Counted from the first letter of the stretch, positions 12,719 through 27,000 are shown. The stretch: DNA of 64,000 nucleotides from Pithys albifrons albifrons (GCF_047495875.1 NC_092479.1:9880806-9944805), one strand, 5' to 3'. Program-made: numbers and translations. Notes: generated by a model not told the origin, from the sequence alone.

Positions 12719-14419
12719 CCTGGAAGAAAAAGACGGCCAGGACAGAAAGCGATTGCTCCTTTTCTAGGGTCAATAGGGCCCCATCATTGGCACCTGAGAG
12801 CCAAAGGCTGCCGCCTTTTCCCTGGGCGCAAAGCTCGACGGCGCGGGCCACGTGCAGGTCCGGGAAAGTGCCATTTTTCAGCCCAGAATTCCGGACGGAC
12901 GAAGATTGCTGCCAGGAAAAAAGGGCCAGGACAGAAAGCGATTGCTCCTTTTCTAGGGTCAATAGGGCCCCATCATTGGCACCTGAGAGCCAAAGGCTGC
13001 CGCCTTTTCCCTGGGCGCAAAGCTCGACGGCGCGGGCCACGTGCAGGTCCGGGAAAGTGCCATTTTTCGGCCCAGAATTCCGGATGGATGAAGATTCATG
13101 CCAGGAAAAGAGGGCCAGGACAGAAAGCGATTGCTCCTTTTCTAGGGTCAATAGGGCCCCATCATTGGCACCTGAGAGCCAAAGGCTGCCGCCTTTTCCC
13201 TGGGCGCAAAGCTCGACGGCGCGGGCCACGTGCAGGTCCGGGAAAGTGCCATTTTTCAGCCCAGAATTCTGGACGGACGAAGATTGCTGCCAGGAAAAAA
13301 GGGCCAGGACAGAAAGCGATTGCTCCTTTTCTAGGGTCAATAGGGCCCCATCATTGGCACCTGAGAGCCAAAGGCTGCCGCCTTTTCCCTGGGCGCAAAG
13401 CTCGACGGCGCGGGCCACGTGCAGGTCCGGGAAAGTGCCATTTTTCAGCCCAGAATTCCGGACGGACGAAGATTGCTGCCAGGAAAAAAGGGCCAGGACA
13501 GAAAGCGATTGCTCCTTTTCTAGGGTCAATAGGGCCCCATCATTGGCACCTGAGAGCCAAAGGCTGCCGCCTTTTCCCTGGGCGCAAAGCTCGACGGCGC
13601 GGGCCACGTGCAGGTCCGGGAAAGTGCCATTTTTCAGCCCAGAATCCCGGACGGACGAAGATTCCTGCCAGGAAAAAAGGGCCAGGACAGAAAGCGATTG
13701 CTCCTTTTCTAGGGTCAATAGGGCCCCATCATTGGCACCTGAGAGCCAAAGGCTGCCGCCTTTTCCCTGGGCGCAAAGCTCGACGGCGCGGGCCACGTGC
13801 AGGTCCGGGAAAGTGCCATTTTTCAGCCCAGAATTCCGGACGGACGAAGATTCCTGCCAGGAAAAGAGTGCCAGGACAGAAAGAGATTGCTCCTTTTCTA
13901 GGGTCAATAGGGCCCCATCATTGGCACCTGAGAGCCAAAGGCTGCCGCCTTTTCCCTGGGCGCAAAGCTCGACGGCGCGGGCCACGTGCAGGTCCGGGAA
14001 AGTGCCATTTTTCAGCCCAGAATTCCGGACGGACGAAGATTGCTGCCAGGAAAAAAGAGCCAGGACAGAATGCCATTGCTCCTTTTCTAGGGTCAATAGG
14101 GCCCCATCATTGGCACCTGAGAGCCAAAGGCTGCCGCCTTTTCCCTGGGCGCAAAGCTCGACGGCGCGGGCCACGTGCAGGTCCGGGAAAGTGCCATTTT
14201 TCGGCCCAGAATTCCGGACGGACGAAGATTGCTGCCAGGAAAAGAGAGCCAGGACAGAAAGCGATTGCTCCTTTTCTAGGGTCAATAGGGCCCCATCATT
14301 GGCACCTGAGAGCCAAAGGCTGCCGCCTTTTCCCTGGGCGCAAAGCTCGACGGCGCGGGCCACGTGCAGGTCCGGGAAAGTGCCATTTTTCAGCCCAGAA
14401 TTCCGGACGGACGAAGATT
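12534..14419 (+). repeat. Satellite block B, copy 2
   Basis: This is the partner of 3,840-5,725 at +8,694 bp, identified by the TTCCTGGAAG unit at about 12,718 followed in order by the ATGGATGAAGATTCATG-type unit, the GAATTCTGG unit and the AATGCCATTG unit. Its distal part overlaps the first copy of the 10-mer repeat, so that repeat was probably built on material already derived from block B (inference). Confidence 0.85.
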
Positions 14420-17400
14420 GCTGCCAGGAAAAGAGAGCCAGGACAGAAAGCGATTGCTCCTTTTCTAGGGTCAATAGGGCCCCATCATTGGCACCTGAGA
14501 GCCAAAGGCTGCCGCCTTTTCCCTGGGCGCAAAGCTCGACGGCGCGGGCCACGTGCAGGTCCGGGAAAGTGCCATTTTTCAGCCCAGAATTCCGGACGGA
14601 CGAAGATTCCTGCCAGGAAAAAAGGGCCAGGACAGAAAGCGATTGCTCCTTTTCTAGGGTCAATAGGGCCCCATCATTGGCACCTGAGAGCCAAAGGCTG
14701 CCGCCTTTTCCCTGGGCGCAAAGGTCGACGGCGCGGGCCACGTGCAGGTCCGGGAAAGTGCCATTTTTCGGCCCAGAATTCCGGACGGACGAAGATTGCT
14801 GCCAGGAAAAAAGGGCCAGGACAGAAAGCGATTGCTCCTTTTCTAGGGTCAATAGGGCCCCATCATTGGCACCTGAGAGCCAAAGGCTGCCGCCTTTTCC
14901 CTGGGCGCAAAGCTCGACGGCGCGGGCCACGTGCAGGTCCGGGAAAGTGCCATTTTTCAGCCCAGAATTCCGGACGGACGAAGATTGCTGCCAGGAAAAG
15001 AGTGCCAGGACAGAAAGCGATTGCTCCTTTTCTAGGGTCAATAGGGCCCCATCATTGGCACCTGAGAGCCAAAGGCTGCCGCCTTTTCCCTGGGCGCAAA
15101 GCTCGACGGCGCGGGCCACGTGCAGGTCCGGGAAAGTGCCATTTTTCAGCCCAGAATTCCGGACGGACGAAGATTGCTGCCAGGAAAAGAGAGCCAGGAC
15201 AGAAAGTGATTGCTCCTTTTCTAGGGTCAATAGGGCCCCATCATTGGCACCTGAGAGCCAAAGGCTGCCGCCTTTTCCCTGGGCGCAAAGCTCGACGGCG
15301 CGGGCCACGTGCAGGTCCGGGAAAGTGTCATTTTTCAGCCCAGAATTCCGGACGGACGAAGATTGCTGCCAGGAAAAAAGGGCCAGGACAGAAAGCGATT
15401 GCTCCTTTTCTAGGGTCAATAGGGCCCCATCATTGGCACCTGAGAGCCAAAGGCTGCCGCCTTTTCCCTGGGCGCAAAGCTCGACGGCGCGGGCCACGTG
15501 CAGGTCCGGGAAAGTGCCATTTTTCAGCCCAGAATTCCGGACGGACGAAGATTGCTGCCAGGAAAAGAGTGCCAGGACAGAAAGCGATTGCTCCTTTTCT
15601 AGGGTCAATAGGGCCCCATCATTGGCACCTGAGAGCCAAAGGCTGCCGCCTTTTCCCTGGGCGCAAAGCTCGACGGCGCGGGCCACGTGCAGGTCCGGGA
15701 AAGTGCCATTTTTCAGCCCAGAATTCCGGACGGACGAAGATTCCTGCCAGGAAAAGAGTGCCAGGACAGAAAGAGATTGCTCCTTTTCTAGGGTCAATAG
15801 GGCCCCATCATTGGCACCTGAGAGCCAAAGGCTGCCGCCTTTTCCCTGGGCGCAAAGCTCGACGGCGCGGGCCACGTGCAGGTCCGGGAAAGTGCCATTT
15901 TTCAGCCCAGAATTCCGGACGGACGAAGATTGCTGCCAGGAAAAAAGAGCCAGGACAGAATGCCATTGCTCCTTTTCTAGGGTCAATAGGGCCCCATCAT
16001 TGGCACCTGAGAGCCAAAGGCTGCCGCCTTTTCCCTGGGCGCAAAGCTCGACGGCGCGGGCCACGTGCAGGTCCGGGAAAGTGCCATTTTTCAGCCCAGA
16101 ATTCCGGACGGACGAAGATTGCTGCCAGGAAAAGAGAGCCAGGACAGAAAGCGATTGCTCCTTTTCTAGGGTCAATAGGGCCCCATCATTGGCACCTGAG
16201 AGCCAAAGGCTGCCGCCTTTTCCCTGGGCGCAAAGCTCGACGGCGCGGGCCACGTGCAGGTCCGGGAAAGTGCCATTTTTCAGCCCAGAATTCCGGACGG
16301 ACGAAGATTGCTGCCAGGAAAAGAGAGCCAGGACAGAAAGCGATTGCTCCTTTTCTAGGGTCAATAGGGCCCCATCATTGGCACCTGAGAGCCAAAGGCT
16401 GCCGCCTTTTCCCTGGGCGCAAAGCTCGACGGCGCGGGCCACGTGCAGGTCCGGGAAAGTGCCATTTTTCAGCCCAGAATTCCGGACGGACGAAGATTCC
16501 TGCCAGGAAAAAAGGGCCAGGACAGAAAGCGATTGCTCCTTTTCTAGGGTCAATAGGGCCCCATCATTGGCACCTGAGAGCCAAAGGCTGCCGCCTTTTC
16601 CCTGGGCGCAAAGGTCGACGGCGCGGGCCACGTGCAGGTCCGGGAAAGTGCCATTTTTCGGCCCAGAATTCCGGACGGACGAAGATTGCTGCCAGGAAAA
16701 AAGGGCCAGGACAGAAAGCGATTGCTCCTTTTCTAGGGTCAATAGGGCCCCATCATTGGCACCTGAGAGCCAAAGGCTGCCGCCTTTTCCCTGGGCGCAA
16801 AGCTCGACGGCGCGGGCCACGTGCAGGTCCGGGAAAGTGCCATTTTTCAGCCCAGAATTCCGGACGGACGAAGATTGCTGCCAGGAAAAGAGTGCCAGGA
16901 CAGAAAGCGATTGCTCCTTTTCTAGGGTCAATAGGGCCCCATCATTGGCACCTGAGAGCCAAAGGCTGCCGCCTTTTCCCTGGGCGCAAAGCTCGACGGC
17001 GCGGGCCACGTGCAGGTCCGGGTAAGTGCCATTTTTCAGCCCAGAATTCCGGACGGACGAAGATTGCTGCCAGGAAAAGAGAGCCAGGACAGAAAGTGAT
17101 TGCTCCTTTTCTAGGGTCAATAGGGCCCCATCATTGGCACCTGAGAGCCAAAGGCTGCCGCCTTTTCCCTGGGCGCAAAGCTCGACGGCGCGGGCCACGT
17201 GCAGGTCCGGGAAAGTGTCATTTTTCAGCCCAGAATTCCGGACGGACGAAGATTGCTGCCAGGAAAAAAGGGCCAGGACAGAAAGCGATTGCTCCTTTTC
17301 TAGGGTCAATAGGGCCCCATCATTGGCACCTGAGAGCCAAAGGCTGCCGCCTTTTCCCTGGGCGCAAAGCTCGACGGCGCGGGCCACGTGCAGGTCCGGG

Positions 17401-17640
17401 AAAGTGCCATTTTTCAGCCCAGAATTCCGGACGGACGAAGATTGCTGCCAGGAAAAGAGTGCCAGGACAGAAAGCGATTGCTCCTTTTCTAGGGTCAATA
17501 GGGCCCCATCATTGGCACCTGAGAGCCAAAGGCTGCCGCCTTTTCCCTGGGCGCAAAGCTCGACGGCGCGGGCCACGTGCAGGTCCGGGAATGTGCCATT
17601 TTTCAGCCCAGAATTCCGGACGGACGAAGATTCCTGCCAG
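13681..17640 (+). repeat. Tandem 10-mer higher-order repeat (1,890 bp, two copies)
   Basis: Units in 13,681-15,570 reappear in the same order in 15,571-17,460, with agreement continuing to about 17,640. Markers exactly 1,890 bp (10 units) apart are AATGCCATTG (about 14,070 and 15,960), AAGGTCGACG (14,721 and 16,611) and GTGTCATTT (15,325 and 17,215). Differences are few: TTCGGCC against TTCAGCC at about 14,205 and 16,095, and an A-to-T change at 17,023. Such high similarity suggests a recent event. Confidence 0.92.
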
Positions 17641-18062
17641 GAAAAAAGGGCCAGGACCGAAAGCGATTGCTCCTTTTCTAGGGTCAATAGGGCCCCATCA
17701 TTGGCACCTGAGAGCCAAAGGCTGCCGCCTTTTCCCTGGGCGCAAAGCTCGACGGCGCGGGCCACGTGCAGGTCCGGGAAAGTGCCATTTTTCAGCCCAG
17801 AATTCCGGACGGACGAAGATTCCTGCCAGGAAAAGAGAGCCAGGACAGAAAGTGATTGCTCCTTTTCTAGGGTCAATAGGGCCCCATCATTGGCACCTGA
17901 GAGCCAAAGGCTGCCGCCTTTTCCCTGGGCGCAAAGCTCGACGGCGCGGGCCACGTGCAGGTCCGGGAAAGTGCCATTTTTCAGCCCAGAATTCCGGACG
18001 GACGAAGATTCCTGCCAGGAAAAAAGGGCCAGGACAGAAAGCGATTGCTCCTTTTCTAGAGT

Positions 18063-21000
18063 CAATAGGGCCCCATCATTGGCACCTGAGAGCCAAAGGC
18101 TGCCGCCTTTTCCCTGGGCGCAAAGCTCGACGGCGCGGGCCACGTGCAGGTCCGGGAAAGTGCCATTTTTCGGCCCAGAATTCCGGACGGATGAAGATTG
18201 CTGCCAGGAAAAGAGAGCCAGGACAGAAAGCGATTGCTCCTTTTCTAGGGTCAATAGGGCCCCATCATTGGCACCTGAGAGCCAAAGGCTGCCGCCTTTT
18301 CCCTGGGCGCAAAGCTCGACGGCGCGGGCCACGTGCAGGTCCGGGAAAGTGCCATTTTTCAGCCCAGAATTCCGGACGGACGAAGATTGCTGCCAGGAAA
18401 AAAGGGCCAGGACAGAAAGCCATTGCTCCTTTTCTAGGGTCAATAGGGCCCCATCATTGGCACCTGAGAGCCAAAGGCTGCCGCCTTTTCCCTGGGCGCA
18501 AAGCTCGACGGCGCGGGCCACGTGCAGGTCCGGGAAAGTGCCATTTTTCAGCCCAGAATTCCGGACGGACGAAGATTGCTGCCAGGAAAAAAGGGCCAGG
18601 ACAGAAAGCCATTGCTCCTTTTCTAGGGTCAATAGGGCCCCATCATTGGCACCTGAGAGCCAAAGGCTGCCGCCTTTTCCCTGGGCGCAAAGCTCGACGG
18701 CACGGGCCACGTGCAGGTCCAGGAAAGTGCCATTTTTCAGCCCAGAATTCCGGACGGACGAAGATTCCTGCCAGGAAAAGAGGGCCAGGACAGAAAGCGA
18801 TTGCTCCTTTTCTAGGGTCAAAAGGGCCCCATCATTGGCACCTGAGAGCCAAAGGCTGCCGCCTTTTCCCTGGGCGCAAAGCTCGACGGCGCGGGCCACG
18901 TGCAGGTCCGGGAAAGTGCCATTTTTCAGCCCAGAATTCCGGACGGACGAAGATTCCTGCCAGGAAAAAAGGGCCAGGACAGAAAGCGATTGCTCCTTTT
19001 CTAGGGTCAATAGGGCCCCATCATTGGCACCTGAGAGCCAAAGGCTGCCGCCTTTTCCCTGGGCGCAAAGCTCGACGGCGCGGGCCACGTGCAGGTCCGG
19101 GAAAGTGCCATTTTTCGGCCCAGAATTCCGGACGGACGAAGATTCCTCCCAGGAAAAAAGAGCCAGGACAGAATGCCATTGCTCCTTTTCTAGGGTCAAT
19201 AGGGCCCCATCATTGGCACCTGAGAGCCAAAGACTGCCGCCTTTTCCCTGGGCGCAAAGCTCGACGGCGCGGGCCACGTGCAGGTCCGGGAAAGTGCCAT
19301 TTTTCAGCCCAGAATCCCGGACGGACGAAGATTCCTGCCAGGAAAAAAGGGCCAGGACAGAAAGCGATTGCTCCTTTTCTAGGGTCAATAGGGCCCCATC
19401 ATTGGCACCTGAGAGCCAAAGGCTGCCGCCTTTTCCCTGGGCGCAAAGCTCGACGGCGCGGGCCACGTGCAGGTCCGGGAAAGTGCCATTTTTCAGCCCA
19501 GAATTCCGGACGGACGAAGATTCCTGCCAGGAAAAGAGTGCCAGGACAGAAAGCGATTGCTCCTTTTCTAGGGTCAATAGGGCCCCATCATTGGCACCTG
19601 AGAGCCAAAGGCTGCCGCCTTTTCCCTGGGCGCAAAGCTCGACGGCGCGGGCCACGTGCAGGTCCGGGAAAGTGCCATTTTTCAGCCCAGAATCCCGGAC
19701 GGACGAAGATTGCTGCCAGGAAAAAAGGGCCAGGACAGAAAGCGATTGCTCCTTTTCTAGGGTCAATAGGGCCCCATCATTGGCACCTGAGAGCCAAAGG
19801 CTGCCGCCTTTTCCCTGGGCGCAAAGCTCGACGGCGCGGGCCACGTGCAGGTCCGGGAAAGTGCCATTTTTCAGCCCAGAATTCCGGACGGACGAAGATT
19901 CCTGCCAGGAAAAGAGTGCCAGGACAGAAAGAGATTGCTCCTTTTCTAGGGTCAATAGGGCCCCATCATTGGCACCTGAGAGCCAAAGGCTGCCGCCTTT
20001 TCCCTGGGCGCAAAGCTCGACGGCGCGGGCCACGTGCAGGTCCGGGAAAGTGCCATTTTTCAGCCCAGAATTCCGGACGGACGAAGATTGCTGCCAGGAA
20101 AAGAGAGCCAGGACAGAAAGCGATTGCTCCTTTTCTAGGGTCAATAGGGCCCCATCATTGGCACCTGAGAGCCAAAGGCTGCCGCCTTTTCCCTGGGCGC
20201 AAAGCTCGACGGCGCGGGCCACGTGCAGGTCCGGGAAAGTGCCATTTTTCAGCCCAGAATTCCGGACGGACGAAGATTGCTGCCAGGAAAAAAGGGCCAG
20301 GACAGAAAGCGATTGCTCCTTTTCTAGGGTCAATAGGGCCCCATCATTGGCACCTGAGAGCCAAAGGCTGCCGCCTTTTCCCTGGGCGCAAAGCTCGACG
20401 GCGCGGGCCACGTGCAGGTCCGGGAAAGTGCCATTTTTCGGCCCAGAATTCCGGACGGACGAAGATTGCTGCCAGGAAAAGAGAGCCAGGACAGAAAGCG
20501 ATTGCTCCTTTTCTAGGGTCAATAGGGCCCCATCATTGGCACCTGAGAGCCAAAGGCTGCCGCCTTTTCCCTGGGCGCAAAGCTCGACGGCGCGGGCCAC
20601 GTGCTGCTCCGGGAAAGTGCCATTTTTCGGCCCAGAATTCCGGACGGACGAAGATTGCTGCCAGGAAAAGAGAGCCAGGACAGAAAGCGATTGCTCCTTT
20701 TCTAGGGTCAATAGGGCCCCATCATTGGCACCTGAGAGCCAAAGGCTGCCGCCTTTTACCTGGGCGCAAAGCTCGACGGCGCGAGCCACGTGCAGGTCCG
20801 GGAAAGTGCCATTTTTCAGCCTAGAATTCCGGACGGACGAAGATTCCTGCCAGGAAAAAAGGGCCAGGACAGAAAGCGATTGCTCCTTTTCTAGGGTCAA
20901 TAGGGCCCCATCATTGGCACCTGAGAGCCAAAGGCTGCCGCCTTTTCCCTGGGCGCAAAGCTCGACGGCGCGGGCCACGTGCAGGTCCGGGAAAGTGCCA

Positions 21001-24000
21001 TTTTTCAGCCTAGAATTCCGGACGGACGAAGATTGCTGCCAGGAAAAAAGGGCCAGGACAGAAAGCCATTGCTCCTTTTCTAGGGTCAATAGGGCCCCAT
21101 CATTGGCACCTGAGAGCCAAAGGCTGCCGCCTTTTCCCTGGGCGCAAAGCTCGACGGCGCGGGCCACGTGCAGGTCCGGGAAAGTGCCATTTTTCAGCCC
21201 AGAATCCCGGACGGACGAAGATTCCTGCCAGGAAAAAAGGGCCAGGACAGAAAGCGATTGCTCCTTTTCTAGGGTCAATAGGGCCCCATCATTGGCACCT
21301 GAGAGCCAAAGGCTGCCGCCTTTTCCCTGGGCGCAAAGCTCGACGGCGCGGGCCACGTGCAGGTCCGGGAAAGTGCCATTTTTCAGCCCAGAATTCCGGA
21401 CGGACGAAGATTGCTGCCAGGAAAAAAGGGCCAGGACAGAAAGCGATTGCTCCTTTTCTAGGGTCAATAGGGCCCCATCATTGGCACCTGAGAGCCAAAG
21501 GCTGCCGCCTTTTCCCTGGGCGCAAAGCTCGACGGCGCGGGCCACGTGCAGGTCCGGGAAAGTGCCATTTTTCGGCCCAGAATTCCGGATGGATGAAGAT
21601 TCCTGCCAGGAAAAGAGGGCCAGGACAGAAAGCGATTGCTCCTTTTCTAGGGTCAATAGGGCCCCATCATTGGCACCTGAGAGCCAAAGGCTGCCGCCTT
21701 TTCCCTGGGCGCAAAGCTCGACGGCGCGGGCCACGTGCAGGTCCGGGAAAGTGCCATTTTTCAGCCCAGAATTCCGGACGGACGAAGATTGCTGCCAGGA
21801 AAAAAGGGCCAGGACAGAAAGCGATTGCTCCTTTTCTGGGGTCAATAGGGCCCCATCATTGACACCTGAGAGCCAAAGGCTGCCGCCTTTTCCCTGGGCG
21901 CAAAGCTCGACGGCGCGGGCCACGTGCAGGTCCGGGAAAGTGCCATTTTTCAGCCCAGAATCCCGGACGGACGAAGATTCCTGCCAGGAAAAAAGGGCCA
22001 GGACAGAAAGCGATTGCTCCTTTTCTAGGGTCAATAGGGCCCCATCATTGGCACCTGAGAGCCAAAGGCTGCCGCCTTTTCCCTGGGCGCAAAGCTCGAC
22101 GGCGCGGGCCACGTGCAGGTCCGGGAAAGTGCCATTTTTCAGCCCAGAATTCCGGACGGACGAAGATTCCTGCCAGGAAAAGAGAGCCAGGACAGAAAGA
22201 GATTGCTCCTTTTCTAGGGTCAATAGGGCCCCATCATTGGCACCTGAGAGCCAAAGGCTGCCGCCTTTTCCCTGGGCGCAAAGCTCGACGGCGCGGGCCA
22301 CGTGCAGGTCCGGGAAAGTGCCATTTTTCAGCCCAGAATTCCGGACGGACGAAGATTGCTGCCAGGAAAAAAGAGCCAGGACAGAATGCCATTGCTCCTT
22401 TTCTAGGGTCAATAGGGCCCCATCATTGGCACCTGAGAGCCAAAGGCTGCCGCCTTTTCCCTGGGCGCAAAGCTCGACGGCGCGGGCCACGTGCAGGTCC
22501 GGGAAAGTGCCATTTCTCAGCCCAGAATTCCGGACGGACGAAGATTGCTGCCAGGAAAAGAGAGCCAGGACAGAAAGCGATTGCTCCTTTTCTAGGGTCA
22601 ATAGGGCCCCATCATTGGCACCTGAGAGCCAAAGGCTGCCGCCTTTTCCCTGGGCGCAAAGCTCGACGGCGCGGGCCACGTGCAGGTCCGGGAAAGTGCC
22701 ATTTTTCGGCCCAGAATTCCGGACGGACGAAGATTCCTGCCAGGAAAAAAGAGCCAGGACAGAAAGCGATTGCTCCTTTTCTAGGGTCAATAGGGCCCCA
22801 TCATTGGCACCTGAGAGCCAAAGGCTGCCGCCTTTTCCCTGGGCGCAAAGCTCGACGGCGCGGGCCACGTGCAGGTCCGGGAAAGTGCCATTTTTCAGCC
22901 CAGAATTCCGGACGGACGAAGATTCCTGCCAGGAAAAAAGGGCCAGGACAGAAAGCGATTGCTCCTTTTCTAGGGTCAATAGGGCCCCATCATTGGCACC
23001 TGAGAGCCAAAGGCTGCCGCCTTTTCCCTGGGCGCAAAGCTCGACGGCGCGGGCCACGTGCAGGTCCGGGAAAGTGCCATTTTTCGGCCCAGAATTCCGG
23101 ACGGACGAAGATTGCTGCCAGGAAAAAAGGGCCAGGACAGAAAGCCATTGCTCCTTTTCTAGGGTCAATAGGGCCCCATCATTGGCACCTGAGAGCCAAA
23201 GGCTGCCGCCTTTTCCCTGGGCGCAAAGCTCGACGGCGCGGGCCACGTGCAGGTCCGGGAAAGTGCCATTTTTCAGCCCAGAATTCCGGACGGACGAAGA
23301 TTGCTGCCAGGAAAAAAGGGCCAGGACAGAAAGCGATTGCTCCTTTTCTAGGGTCAATAGGGCCCCATCATTGGCACCTGAGAGCCAAAGGCTGCCGCCT
23401 TTTCCCTGGGCGCAAAGCTCGACGGCGCGGGCCACGTGCAGGTCCGGGAAAGTGCCATTTTTCAGCCCAGAATTCCGGACGGACGAAGATTGCTGCCAGG
23501 AAAAGAGAGCCAGGACAGAAAGCGATTGCTCCTTTTCTAGGGTCAATAGGGCCCCATCATTGGCACCTGAGAGCCAAAGGCTGCCGCCTTTTCCCTGGGC
23601 GCAAAGCTCGACGGCGCGGGCCACGTGCAGGTCCGGGAAAGTGTCATTTTTCAGCCCAGAATTCCGGACGGACGAAGATTCCTGCCAGGAAAAAAGGGCC
23701 AGGACAGAAAGCGATTGCTCCTTTTCTAGGGTCAATAGGGCCCCATCATTGGCACGTGAGAGCCAAAGGCTGCCGCCTTTTCCCTGGGCGCAAAGCTCGA
23801 CGGCGCGGGCCACGTGCAGGTCCGGGAAAGTGCCATTTTTCAGCCCAGAATTCCGGACGGACGAAGATTGCTGCCAGGAAAAGAGTGCCAGGACAGAAAG
23901 CGATTGCTCCTTTTCTAGGTTCAATAGGGCCCCATCATTGGCACCTGATAGCCAAAGGCTGCCGCCTTTTCCCTGGGCGCAAAGCTCGACGGCGCGGGCC

Positions 24001-24083
24001 ACGTGCAGGTCCGGGAAAGTGCCATTTTTCAGCCCAGAAGTCCGGACGGATGAAGATTGCTGCCAGGAAAAAAGGGCCAGGAC
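18063..24083 (+). repeat. Satellite block A, copy 2 (6.0 kb)
   Basis: This is the partner of 5,400-11,420 at +12,663 bp, with the same ordered rare variants. It has its own change, TTTTACCTGGG at about 20,756 in place of TTTTCCCTGGG. That change is also present at about 24,914 in the following 22-mer copy but absent at 8,093. So the order of events was: block A copied first, the change arose in this copy, then the 22-mer duplication spread it. Confidence 0.92.
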
Positions 24084-27000
24084 CGAAAGCGATTGCTCCT
24101 TTTCTAGGGTCAATAGGGCCCCATCATTGGCACCTGAGAGCCAAAGGCTGCCGCCTTTTCCCTGGGCGCAAAGCTCGACGGCGCGGGCCACGTGCAGGTC
24201 CGGGAAAGTGCCATTTTTCAGCCCAGAATTCCGGACGGACGAAGATTGCTGCCAGGAAAAAAGGGCCAGGACAGAAAGCGATTGCTCCTTTTCTAGGGTC
24301 AATAGGGCCCCATCATTGGCACCTGAGAGCCAAAGGCTGCCGCCTTTTCCCTGGGCGCAAAGCTCGACGGCGCGGGCCACGTGCAGGTCCGGGAAAGTGC
24401 CATTTTTCAGCCCAGAATTCCGGACGGACGAAGATTGCTGCCAGGAAAAAAGGGCCAGGACAGAAAGCGATTGCTCCTTTTCTAGGGTCAATAGGGCCCC
24501 ATCATTGGCACCTGAGAGCCAAAGGCTGCCGCCTTTTCCCTGGGCGCAAAGCTCGACGGCGCGGGCCACGTGCAGGTCCGGGAAAGTGCCATTTTTCGGC
24601 CCAGAATTCCGGACGGACGAAGATTGCTGCCAGGAAAAGAGAGCCAGGACAGAAAGCGATTGCTCCTTTTCTAGGGTCAATAGGGCCCCATCATTGGCAC
24701 CTGAGAGCCAAAGGCTGCCGCCTTTTCCCTGGGCGCAAAGCTCGACGGCGCGGGCCACGTGCTGCTCCGGGAAAGTGCCATTTTTCGGCCCAGAATTCCG
24801 GACGGACGAAGATTGCTGCCAGGAAAAGAGAGCCAGGACAGAAAGCGATTGCTCCTTTTCTAGGGTCAATAGGGCCCCATCATTGGCACCTGAGAGCCAA
24901 AGGCTGCCGCCTTTTACCTGGGCGCAAAGCTCGACGGCGCGAGCCACGTGCAGGTCCGGGAAAGTGCCATTTTTCAGCCTAGAATTCCGGACGGACGAAG
25001 ATTCCTGCCAGGAAAAAAGGGCCAGGACAGAAAGCGATTGCTCCTTTTCTAGGGTCAATAGGGCCCCATCATTGGCACCTGAGAGCCAAAGGCTGCCGCC
25101 TTTTCCCTGGGCGCAAAGCTCGACGGCGCGGGCCACGTGCAGGTCCGGGAAAGTGCCATTTTTCAGCCTAGAATTCCGGACGGACGAAGATTGCTGCCAG
25201 GAAAAAAGGGCCAGGACAGAAAGCCATTGCTCCTTTTCTAGGGTCAATAGGGCCCCATCATTGGCACCTGAGAGCCAAAGGCTGCCGCCTTTTCCCTGGG
25301 CGCAAAGCTCGACGGCGCGGGCCACGTGCAGGTCCGGGAAAGTGCCATTTTTCAGCCCAGAATCCCGGACGGACGAAGATTCCTGCCAGGAAAAAAGGGC
25401 CAGGACAGAAAGCGATTGCTCCTTTTCTAGGGTCAATAGGGCCCCATCATTGGCACCTGAGAGCCAAAGGCTGCCGCCTTTTCCCTGGGCGCAAAGCTCG
25501 ACGGCGCGGGCCACGTGCAGGTCCGGGAAAGTGCCATTTTTCAGCCCAGAATTCCGGACGGACGAAGATTGCTGCCAGGAAAAAAGGGCCAGGACAGAAA
25601 GCGATTGCTCCTTTTCTAGGGTCAATAGGGCCCCATCATTGGCACCTGAGAGCCAAAGGCTGCCGCCTTTTCCCTGGGCGCAAAGCTCGACGGCGCGGGC
25701 CACGTGCAGGTCCGGGAAAGTGCCATTTTTCGGCCCAGAATTCCGGATGGATGAAGATTCCTGCCAGGAAAAGAGGGCCAGGACAGAAAGCGATTGCTCC
25801 TTTTCTAGGGTCAATAGGGCCCCATCATTGGCACCTGAGAGCCAAAGGCTGCCGCCTTTTCCCTGGGCGCAAAGCTCGACGGCGCGGGCCACGTGCAGGT
25901 CCGGGAAAGTGCCATTTTTCAGCCCAGAATTCCGGACGGACGAAGATTGCTGCCAGGAAAAAAGGGCCAGGACAGAAAGCGATTGCTCCTTTTCTGGGGT
26001 CAATAGGGCCCCATCATTGACACCTGAGAGCCAAAGGCTGCCGCCTTTTCCCTGGGCGCAAAGCTCGACGGCGCGGGCCACGTGCAGGTCCGGGAAAGTG
26101 CCATTTTTCAGCCCAGAATCCCGGACGGACGAAGATTCCTGCCAGGAAAAAAGGGCCAGGACAGAAAGCGATTGCTCCTTTTCTAGGGTCAATAGGGCCC
26201 CATCATTGGCACCTGAGAGCCAAAGGCTGCCGCCTTTTCCCTGGGCGCAAAGCTCGACGGCGCGGGCCACGTGCAGGTCCGGGAAAGTGCCATTTTTCAG
26301 CCCAGAATTCCGGACGGACGAAGATTCCTGCCAGGAAAAAAGGGCCAGGACAGAAAGAGATTGCTCCTTTTCTAGGGTCAATAGGGCCCCATCATTGGCA
26401 CCTGAGAGCCAAAGGCTGCCGCCTTTTCCCTGGGCGCAAAGCTCGACGGCGCGGGCCACGTGCAGGTCCGGGAAAGTGCCATTTTTCAGCCCAGAATTCC
26501 GGACGGACGAAGATTGCTGCCAGGAAAAAAGAGCCAGGACAGAATGCCATTGCTCCTTTTCTAGGGTCAATAGGGCCCCATCATTGGCACCTGAGAGCCA
26601 AAGGCTGCCGCCTTTTCCCTGGGCGCAAAGCTCGACGGCGCGGGCCACGTGCAGGTCCGGGAAAGTGCCATTTCTCAGCCCAGAATTCCGGACGGACGAA
26701 GATTGCTGCCAGGAAAAGAGAGCCAGGACAGAAAGCGATTGCTCCTTTTCTAGGGTCAATAGGGCCCCATCATTGGCACCTGAGAGCCAAAGGCTGCCGC
26801 CTTTTCCCTGGGCGCAAAGCTCGACGGCGCGGGCCACGTGCAGGTCCGGGAAAGTGCCATTTTTCGGCCCAGAATTCCGGACGGACGAAGATTCCTGCCA
26901 GGAAAAAAGGGCCAGGACAGAAAGCGATTGCTCCTTTTCTAGGGTCAATAGGGCCCCATCATTGGCACCTGAGAGCCAAAGGCTGCCGCCTTTTCCCTGG

